Assembly: GCA_034666665.1 (NCBI GenBank) | Contig: JAXDLK010000228.1 | Span: forward strand, 1 to 11,009 | DNA: 11,009 nt | Direction of reading: 5' to 3' | From: JAXDLK01 sp034666665 | Lineage (GTDB): Bacteria; Desulfobacterota; Binatia; JACPRU01 | In this document: positions 5,544-11,009 of the stretch, piece by piece | How positions within the stretch are numbered: the first letter of the stretch is position 1 | Layout of the letters: each line of letters starts with the position of its first letter | Program-made: the position numbers and the translations under genes | Notes under the pieces: generated by a model | The model's input: only the letters and a program-made list of their open reading frames with translations | Told to the model about the DNA's origin: nothing | Databases searched by the model: none

Positions 5544-6791
5544 ATGGACGAACGTGACCTCGCGGGCGTTCGCGTCCTCGACCTCGCCGATGAGCCGGGC
5601 TTCCTCGCCGGTCGGCTGCTCGGCGACCACGGGGCCGACGTCGTCAAGATCGAGCCTCCGGAAGGTCATCCCGTTCGCCGGCGTCCGCCTTTCTGGGGCG
5701 GCGTCTCGGATCCCGAGCGCGGTCTCGCCTGGCTGGCACAGAACACCGGGAAGCGCGGCATCACCCTCGATCTCTCACGCCCCCGCGGTCGAGACCTGTT
5801 CCTCGCCCTCGTCGAGCATGCCGACGTCGTGCTCGCCAGCGGCCGGCCAGGCGATCTCGCCGCGATCGGCGTCGCCGGCGACGTCCTCCGGGCGCGGAAC
5901 CCGCGGCTGATCGTCTGCACGATCACGCCGTTCGGCACCGCCGGCCCGCGGAGCGACTGGCGAGCCTCGGACCTGACGGCGCTCGCCATGGGCGGGAACC
6001 TCCGCCCGACCGGGGATCCGGACCGGCCGCCGATCCGCTGCCGCCTTCCGGCCGCGTACTTCCACGCAGGGCTCGAGGCCGCCGTCGGCATCGTCTTCGC
6101 GCTTTACGCGCGCGAGAACACCGGCCGCGGCCAGGACGTGGACGTCTCGCTCCAGGAAGTCATGCTGATGCCGAACATCTCGCTCGCGGCACAGTACGCG
6201 ACCACTGGATTCCGCGGCGCGCGCGCCGGCGCCGGCTATCGCGTCGGCGATACTTTCCAGCGCGAGATCTGGCGGTGCCGCGACGGCTGGGTGACGTTCG
6301 CGCTCCGCGGCGGCGCGGCGAGGATCCCGGGGCTCATCGCGCTCGTCGCCTGGATGGCCGAGCAAGAGATGGCGCCACCGTGTCTCTCCGAGAGAGACTG
6401 GCGCACCTACAACCACAACCTGCTGTCGGAGTCCGAGGTCGACGAAATGTCGGATGCCTTCGCCGCCTTCTTCTCGACCAGGACGCGGGCGGAGCTCTAC
6501 GCCGCCGCGGTCGAACGCAAGCTCATGCTCGCGCCGGTGAACGACGCGCGCTCGATCGGCGAGTCGGAGCAGCTCGCCGCGCGCGAGTTCTTCGTCGAGC
6601 TCGGGTACCCGCACTCGGCCGATCTGGGAGGCGTGCTGCGTCATCCCGGCGCGATCGCGAAGCTCTCCTCGAGCACGTTGACGCCGGCGCTCCGCGCCCC
6701 GCGGCTCGGCGAGCACAACGCCGCGATCTACCGGGAGATCGGCCTCGGCGCGGCGGAGATCGCCCGGCTCGCCGAAGAAGGGGTCGTGTGA
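5544..6791 (+). CDS. Class III (CaiB/BaiF) CoA-transferase subunit, BbsE-like, lacking the catalytic Asp
   Basis: A 415-residue family III CoA-transferase. It has the family N-terminus (GVRVLDL, then GDHGADVVKIEPPEG at about 28-42), NTGKRGITLDL, TITPFGTAGP and TGRGQDVDVSLQE. Family members use an Asp (Asp169 in formyl-CoA transferase and CaiB) to carry CoA; here the matching segment reads RLPAAYFHAGLEAA and Y172 stands where Asp is expected. The C-terminal half (RDGWVTFAL, a WxxYNHN loop, VNDARSIGESEQLAAREFF, LGEHN) resembles the non-catalytic partner type such as BbsE of succinyl-CoA:benzylsuccinate CoA-transferase. The next gene overlaps by 4 nt and keeps the Asp, so the two probably form a heteromer. 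The ATG at 5544 matches the domain start; the frame upstream to 5403 overlaps the nfeD 5' end and is not conserved-looking. No strong Shine-Dalgarno. The substrate is unknown. Confidence 0.9.
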   Translation: MDERDLAGVRVLDLADEPGFLAGRLLGDHGADVVKIEPPEGHPVRRRPPFWGGVSDPERGLAWLAQNTGKRGITLDLSRPRGRDLFLALVEHADVVLASGRPGDLAAIGVAGDVLRARNPRLIVCTITPFGTAGPRSDWRASDLTALAMGGNLRPTGDPDRPPIRCRLPAAYFHAGLEAAVGIVFALYARENTGRGQDVDVSLQEVMLMPNISLAAQYATTGFRGARAGAGYRVGDTFQREIWRCRDGWVTFALRGGAARIPGLIALVAWMAEQEMAPPCLSERDWRTYNHNLLSESEVDEMSDAFAAFFSTRTRAELYAAAVERKLMLAPVNDARSIGESEQLAAREFFVELGYPHSADLGGVLRHPGAIAKLSSSTLTPALRAPRLGEHNAAIYREIGLGAAEIARLAEEGVV

Positions 6792-8002
6792 TCGACGGGA
6801 TCTTCGCGGGCCTCAAGGTCCTGGAGCTCGGCGGCGGCGCCGCCGGTCCGATCTCGACACGCTACTTCGCCGACCAGCGCGCCACCGTGGTCCGCGTCGA
6901 GTCCGTCCGCCGTCCCGACTTCCTGCGGCTACTCCACTGGAAGCCGGGCACGCCGGGGGGTGTCGATGCCAGCCTCCACTTCGCGTGCCTGAACGCGAAC
7001 AAGCGCAGCGTGGCTCTCGATCTGACGCTGGCGGAAGGTCGCGCGGTGGCGCGCCGGCTGGCGCTCTGGGCGGACGTGGTCGCCGAGAGCTTCGCGCCCG
7101 GAACCATGGCGCGATGGGGCCTCGATTGGCCGAGCCTCGCCGGCGACCGGCCGGACCTGGTGATGGTGAGCACGTGCCTCTACGGCCAGACGGGGCCGGA
7201 GCGAGAATACGCCGGGTTCGGCGGCCAGGGATCGGCGATCGCGGGGTTCAATCACCTGACCGGGTGGCCGGACCGCGAGCCGGTGGGACCGTTCGGCGCC
7301 ATCACGGACTCTCTGTCGCCTCGCGCCGCCGCGCTGCTCGTGGGGACCGCGCTCCTCCATCGGCGGAGGACCGGCAGAGGTCGGCACGTCGATCTCTCGC
7401 AGGTCGAGGTCGGCGTCTACTGTCTCGCCGAGGCCACCGGCACTTTCGACGCCAACGGTACCGTTCTCGGCCGGATGGGCTATCGCTCTCCGCACGCGGC
7501 GCCCCACGCCGTGCTCCCGGCGCGCGGCGACGATCGCTGGGTGACGGTCGTCTGCCACGACGACGAGGACTGGAGACGGCTGCGGGCGGCGCTCGGAGAT
7601 CCCGACTGGGCTCGGGATCCCGAGCTCGACACCGTCAGCGGACGCCTCGCACGCGCCGACGACGTCGAGGCGCGGCTGGCCGACTGGACCCGCGAGCGAT
7701 CGCCCGGAGACATCGCCGAGCATTTGCAGGCGAACGGAGTCGAGGCCGGGATCGTCGCCGATTTCGGCGATCTTCACGAGGATCCGCAACTCGCGTTCCG
7801 CGCCCACTTCCGTCGCCTAGCGCATCCGGTGATCGGCGAGCACGCCGTCGAGACGGGCGCGATCCGTTTCTCGGACGCCGCGGACCGCGAGCCCGCTCGC
7901 GCGCCGCTCCTCGGCGAGCACACGGAGGAAGTTCTCTGCGGGCTCCTCGGCATGAGCGGCGACGAGTACCGGGCGCTCGACGCCAAAGGCGTCCTTCGCT
8001 GA
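6788..8002 (+). CDS. Class III (CaiB/BaiF) CoA-transferase catalytic subunit, BbsF-like
   Basis: A 404-residue family III CoA-transferase starting at GTG 6788, which overlaps the TGA of the previous gene (GTGA). A purine-rich GAAGAAGGGG just upstream can serve as ribosome site. Family features: GLKVLELGGGAAGPISTRYFADQ at the N-terminus, NANKRSVALDL, STCLYGQTGPE, and D174 in the segment GAITDSLSPRAA, which fits the Asp that carries CoA. Later segments (GRGRHVDLSQVE, MGYRSPHAAPHAVLPARGDDRW, NGVEAGIV, EDPQLAFRAHF, PLLGEHTEEVL) are typical of the BbsF branch. It would move CoA between an acyl-CoA donor, possibly succinyl-CoA, and an organic acid in the cytoplasm. The tight coupling with a partner lacking the Asp suggests a heteromeric enzyme. 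No dehydrogenase, hydratase or thiolase lies beside the pair in this window, so the pathway cannot be named. Confidence 0.93.
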   Translation: MIDGIFAGLKVLELGGGAAGPISTRYFADQRATVVRVESVRRPDFLRLLHWKPGTPGGVDASLHFACLNANKRSVALDLTLAEGRAVARRLALWADVVAESFAPGTMARWGLDWPSLAGDRPDLVMVSTCLYGQTGPEREYAGFGGQGSAIAGFNHLTGWPDREPVGPFGAITDSLSPRAAALLVGTALLHRRRTGRGRHVDLSQVEVGVYCLAEATGTFDANGTVLGRMGYRSPHAAPHAVLPARGDDRWVTVVCHDDEDWRRLRAALGDPDWARDPELDTVSGRLARADDVEARLADWTRERSPGDIAEHLQANGVEAGIVADFGDLHEDPQLAFRAHFRRLAHPVIGEHAVETGAIRFSDAADREPARAPLLGEHTEEVLCGLLGMSGDEYRALDAKGVLR

Positions 8003-8020
8003 GCGGGACGTGAAGAGAGC

Positions 8021-8089
8021 GCGATCAGCCGGCGCGCGAAGGCGAGGACGTGTCAGCAGCCGGAGCCGGAAGCGCGCCGGGGGCGATCA
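8021..8089. repeat. Inverted repeat flanked by short direct repeats in the convergent gap
   Basis: CCGGCGCGC (8029-8037) and GCGCGCCGG (8072-8080) are a perfect 9-bp inverted repeat with a 34-nt loop, flanked by direct copies of GCGATCA at 8021-8027 and 8083-8089. The second copy overlaps the stop codon of the lipoprotein gene. It may be a terminator-like structure shared by the two converging genes; the direct repeats could also be chance in such GC-rich DNA. Confidence 0.35.
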
Positions 8090-8788
8090 CGACGCCGCGC
8101 TTCCGCCGCGTAGCCGCGCGATGGCTTCGTCGATACCGATGCGGGCGATCTCCGCCGCCCGGAGCCACTTCGGTCCGCCTCGCAACACGCCCCACACGTT
8201 CCACAGGTTGTACGTGAGCGGCTCCTGCGTGTACGCGTAATCCGCGCGCCACACCGGCTCGGTCCCGCCCGCGGGCACCAGCAGCAGCGCGAGCGCGACG
8301 GACGCCGGACGCCGGACGCCGAAATCGCTGCCGTCACGCTCGCGGAAGCGATCCACGTAGATCGCGAGCGCCGCATCCGCCCCGGCCAGGGCCGCGGCTC
8401 GCCCGGCGCGCGCGGCCAGCGACTGCTCGCCGACGCGGCCGAGGAGCGGCGCGACGCGCTCGGCATCCACCAACTCCCAGCCACCGTGGCGCGCCGCGGC
8501 GTTGACGACGAGCTCGGTCACGACCTTTCGGGCAGCGGTCGGCTCGGCCGGTATCTTTCCGGGAGGCAGCGCCGTCCCGCCTTCCGTCGCCTGGTTCTCC
8601 GGGGATTCCTCGTCGAGGCGCATCGCGTGCTTGGAGAATTCCGCCGGCACCACCACGACCTTCCGCAGCCGCGCGACCACCTGCGCGGTATCGGCGCGGG
8701 CCTGCACGTTGACCGGAGGCGTCGTCGCGCGCGAGCACCCGCAGAAGAGCAGCGCGGCCAGGCCGAGAGGGACGATCGCCATTCTCAT
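8087..8788 (-). CDS. Putative outer-membrane or periplasmic lipoprotein of unknown function
   Basis: A 233-residue protein from ATG 8788. The N-terminus MRMAIVPLGLAALLFCGCS is a short lipoprotein signal with C18 (preceded by Gly) as the likely lipidated residue; F15 at the -3 position is unusual, since Leu is the norm. The mature part includes a beta-rich start (RKVVVVPAEF), a polar loop, an Ala-rich helical region (VVTELVVNAAARHGGWELVDAERVAPLLG, ADAALAIYVDRFRERDG) and a final segment with aromatic residues (YAYTQEPLTYNLWNVWGVL). The pattern of a nucleotide-free, KVVVVP-to-ALAIYVDRF fold recalls lipoproteins that use the TolB-N/GNA1162-like fold, but I cannot assign a family. The start overlaps the aspS stop (ATGA), with AAGGTGA about 4 nt upstream, so it is translationally coupled to aspS. 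It is the last gene of the hisS-aspS operon. Confidence 0.8.
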   Translation of the reverse strand: MRMAIVPLGLAALLFCGCSRATTPPVNVQARADTAQVVARLRKVVVVPAEFSKHAMRLDEESPENQATEGGTALPPGKIPAEPTAARKVVTELVVNAAARHGGWELVDAERVAPLLGRVGEQSLAARAGRAAALAGADAALAIYVDRFRERDGSDFGVRRPASVALALLLVPAGGTEPVWRADYAYTQEPLTYNLWNVWGVLRGGPKWLRAAEIARIGIDEAIARLRGGSAAS

Positions 8789-10557
8789 GAGCTCACCTTG
8801 ATCGACAGCTCGCGGAGCTGCCTCGGCTCGACGGCGCTCGGCGCGTCGGTCATCAAGCATACCGCCTTCTGCGTCTTCGGAAAGGCGATCACTTCGCGGA
8901 TGGAACTCTCGCCGCAGAGAAGCATCGCCAGGCGGTCGAGGCCGACCGCGATGCCGCCGTGGGGTGGAGCGCCGAAAGCGAGCGCGTCGAGCAAGAACCC
9001 GAACTGCTCGCGCGCCTCGTCGGGCCCGAGGCCGAGCGCTGCGAACACCCGCTCCTGCACCTCGGCCCGATGATTGCGGATCGAGCCGCCGCCGAGCTCG
9101 TATCCGTTCAGCACCAGGTCGTAGGCGAGCGCACCGACGCGCGCTGGATCCGTACCCAGGAGCTCCAGGTCTTCCTCGCGAGGCGCGGTGAAGGGATGGT
9201 TCACGGCGACGAATCGCTTGTCGTCCTCGCTCCACTCGAGCAACGGGAAATCGGAGATCCAGAGGAACCCCCAGCGCGAGCGATCCACGAGGTCGAGCTT
9301 GTGGCCGAGATGGAGCCGCAGCTGCCCGGCGGCACGGGCTGCGATTCCCTCGCTGTCGGCGATCAGCCAGAGGAGGTCTCCGCTCTCCAGCGACGCGACC
9401 TCGATCGCGCGGCGCTTCTCCTCGTCGCTCAAGAACTTGGCCACGGGCGACTGCCATCCGTCCGGCTGGATGCGAATCCACACCAGGCCCTTGGCACCGA
9501 ACGTCGGGGCCATCGCCACCAGGTCGTCCAGGTCCTTCCGCGAGAATGCGTCGCCGCGGCACTTGAGACCGCGAACGGCACCGCCCTTTTCCAGCACCTC
9601 GCGAAAGACCTTGAACCCCGAGCTGGCGAACGCGGTGGAGAAATCCACGATCTCGAGGCCGAAGCGAACGTCCGGCTTGTCGCTACCGAAGCGGCGCAGG
9701 GCATCGGCATACGGCAGGATCGGGAACGGCGTCGTCAGCTCGACGCCGATGGCTTCGCGGAAGACGTCCACCATGAGCGCCTCGATCAGCCGGTAGATCG
9801 AGGACGGGCGGGCGAAGGACATCTCGAGATCGATCTGCGTGAACTCCGGCTGGCGGTCCGCGCGCAGGTCTTCGTCCCGGAAACACCGCGCGATCTGGAA
9901 GTAGCGGTCGAACCCCGCGACCATGAGGATCTGCTTGAACAGCTGCGGTGACTGCGGGAGAGCGTAGAACCTTCCGGGGTTCACCCGGCTCGGCACCAGG
10001 TAGTCGCGCGCCCCTTCGGGCGTCCGGCGCGTGAGGGCCGGGGTCTCGATCTCGACGAAGCCTTGGCGGTCGAGCGACTCCCGCACCGTCATCGTCACCC
10101 GGTGGCGCAGCATCAGGTTCGATTGCATCTTCGGCCGGCGGAGGTCGAGATAGCGGTACTGGAGGCGGGTGCTTTCCGCGACCTCGGTCGAGTCGTCGAG
10201 CGGAAACGGCACCGGACGGGTGGGGTTCAGCACGCGGAGCTCGTCGACGAGCACCTCGACCTCGCCGGTCGGCAGCGCCGGGTTCACCGTCTCGGCGGGC
10301 CGGGGCGCGACCTCGCCGCGGATGGCGATCACCCATTCCGCGCGGATGTCGCCGGAGCGCCGATGCGGCTCCGGGGCGCGCTCGGGATTGAAGACCAGCT
10401 GCACGATGCCGCTCCGGTCGCGAAGGTCGACGAAGACCAGACCACCGTGGTCCCGCCGCGCCGATACCCATCCCATCAAGGTGACACGTCCCCCGACCGC
10501 GCCGGCGCGAACCTCGCCGCAGTACCCCGTCCGCTCCCAGTCGCCGAGCGCGTCCAT
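8785..10557 (-). CDS. aspS: Aspartyl-tRNA synthetase, probably non-discriminating
   Basis: A 590-residue class II synthetase of full bacterial length; it attaches Asp to tRNA-Asp in the cytoplasm. Order: N-terminal OB-fold anticodon-binding domain (about 12-110, WVSARRDHGGLVFVDLRDRSG), motif 1 (QGFVEIETPALTRRTPEGARDY), QSPQLFKQ near 202-209, motif 2 (FRDEDLRADRQPEFTQIDLEMSF, about 220-242), the bacterial GAD insertion (about 290-420), and motif 3 (GGIAVGLDRLAMLL, about 530-545). H37 in RRDHGG matches the His31 reported for the non-discriminating enzyme of Pseudomonas aeruginosa, where discriminating enzymes have Leu; this suggests that tRNA-Asn is also charged and then amidated by GatCAB. The ATG overlaps the hisS stop by one base (TGATG) with no clear Shine-Dalgarno, so translation is probably coupled. 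The 3' end overlaps the lipoprotein start by 4 nt. Confidence 0.97.
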   Translation of the reverse strand: MDALGDWERTGYCGEVRAGAVGGRVTLMGWVSARRDHGGLVFVDLRDRSGIVQLVFNPERAPEPHRRSGDIRAEWVIAIRGEVAPRPAETVNPALPTGEVEVLVDELRVLNPTRPVPFPLDDSTEVAESTRLQYRYLDLRRPKMQSNLMLRHRVTMTVRESLDRQGFVEIETPALTRRTPEGARDYLVPSRVNPGRFYALPQSPQLFKQILMVAGFDRYFQIARCFRDEDLRADRQPEFTQIDLEMSFARPSSIYRLIEALMVDVFREAIGVELTTPFPILPYADALRRFGSDKPDVRFGLEIVDFSTAFASSGFKVFREVLEKGGAVRGLKCRGDAFSRKDLDDLVAMAPTFGAKGLVWIRIQPDGWQSPVAKFLSDEEKRRAIEVASLESGDLLWLIADSEGIAARAAGQLRLHLGHKLDLVDRSRWGFLWISDFPLLEWSEDDKRFVAVNHPFTAPREEDLELLGTDPARVGALAYDLVLNGYELGGGSIRNHRAEVQERVFAALGLGPDEAREQFGFLLDALAFGAPPHGGIAVGLDRLAMLLCGESSIREVIAFPKTQKAVCLMTDAPSAVEPRQLRELSIKVSS

Positions 10558-11009
10558 CAGACGTCGTCCCGCGGCGACGGTGCCGCGCCGGCGCGGAGCC
10601 GCGCGGTGATCCGCTCGGCGTCGAGCGCGATCTCGCTCTGCTCGTGGGCCGCGAGATCGCGCAGCACGCCCACCGCTCGCGACAGCTCGTCCTCGCCGAG
10701 GATGAGCACGAACGCGGCGCCGAGCTTGTCGGCGCGGCGCATGTGGCTCTTCAAGCTCTTCTGTCCCGGCTCGACTTCCACCCTGAGCCCCGCCCGCCGG
10801 AGGTTCCGCGCGACCCGCAGGCCCTCCGCCTCCGCGACCGCGCCGAGCGGCGCGATCACGAGATCGGGGGTCACCTTGATCTCCGCCGGCCGCATCGCCA
10901 TCGCCAGGCGCTCGACGCCGATCGCGAATCCGATGCCGGCCACCGACGGGCCGCCGAGATCCGCGACCAGTCCATCGTATCGACCGCCCCCGCCGATCGC
11001 GTTCTGCGA
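10557..11009 (-). CDS. hisS: Histidyl-tRNA synthetase, C-terminal part
   Basis: The last 150 residues of HisRS; the gene continues past the right edge. The visible part starts with AIGGGGRYDGLVADLGG, the histidine-binding (HisA) signature, then GIGFAIGVERLAMAM, class II motif 3, and the C-terminal anticodon-binding domain (VIAPLGAVAEAEGLRVARNLRRAGLRVEVE, KSHMRRADKLGAAFVLILGEDE). The enzyme charges tRNA-His in the cytoplasm. The TGA overlaps the aspS ATG by one base. A hisS-aspS pair is a known arrangement in several bacterial groups. Confidence 0.96.
   Translation of the reverse strand, partial: SQNAIGGGGRYDGLVADLGGPSVAGIGFAIGVERLAMAMRPAEIKVTPDLVIAPLGAVAEAEGLRVARNLRRAGLRVEVEPGQKSLKSHMRRADKLGAAFVLILGEDELSRAVGVLRDLAAHEQSEIALDAERITARLRAGAAPSPRDDV

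Noticed and set aside
8959..9951. 330-residue plus-strand frame opposite aspS
   Set aside because: aspS is unmistakable on the other strand across the same bases. The frame shows the usual charge-rich shadow composition.

Overview
This high-GC window (codon third positions are almost all G or C) looks like part of a chromosome from a Gram-negative, deltaproteobacteria-like bacterium. It carries a TatA, a TonB-family envelope protein, a lipoprotein, an MJ0042-type zinc-ribbon membrane protein of the kind common in deltaproteobacteria and relatives, and a secreted Thr-rich/Cys-rich protein. The paired class III CoA-transferases would also suit a Binatota/Desulfobacterota-like lineage. The lineage is an inference from gene content and composition. 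I see no mobile element, CRISPR array, phage gene, tRNA or rRNA.

Layout. (1) 1-507 (+): C-terminal part of a Thr-rich, Cys-rich probable secreted protein whose start lies outside the window. (2) 535-1656 (+): zinc-ribbon / acidic linker / one membrane segment / DUF3426-like protein. (3) 1657-1807: convergent gap with several inverted repeats, one directly against the tatA stop. (4) 1808-2014 (-): tatA, with a good Shine-Dalgarno and a sigma70-like promoter in the divergent gap. (5) 2153-3319 (+): TonB-family protein, probably starting at GTG. (6) 3343-5417 (-): NfeD-type membrane serine protease followed by a slipin (SPFH/stomatin), overlapping as TGATG. (7) 5544-8002 (+): two class III (CaiB/BaiF) CoA-transferase subunits overlapping by 4 nt; only the second keeps the expected catalytic Asp. 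(8) 8087-11009 (-): partial hisS, aspS and an unrecognised lipoprotein, joined by 1-nt and 4-nt stop/start overlaps.

How the genes work together. Most of the window is housekeeping or envelope function: protein export (TatA), energy transduction to the outer membrane (TonB family), membrane protein quality control (NfeD-slipin) and tRNA charging (HisRS, AspRS). The accessory metabolic piece is the CoA-transferase pair, which resembles the heteromeric BbsEF type (succinyl-CoA:benzylsuccinate CoA-transferase). The substrate cannot be read from the sequence. AspRS has His where discriminating enzymes are expected to have Leu, which hints that it also charges tRNA-Asn. I did not find a convincing wholly new system. 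The points most worth checking are the asymmetric CoA-transferase pair, the Cys-rich protein at the left edge, and the lipoprotein translationally coupled to aspS.
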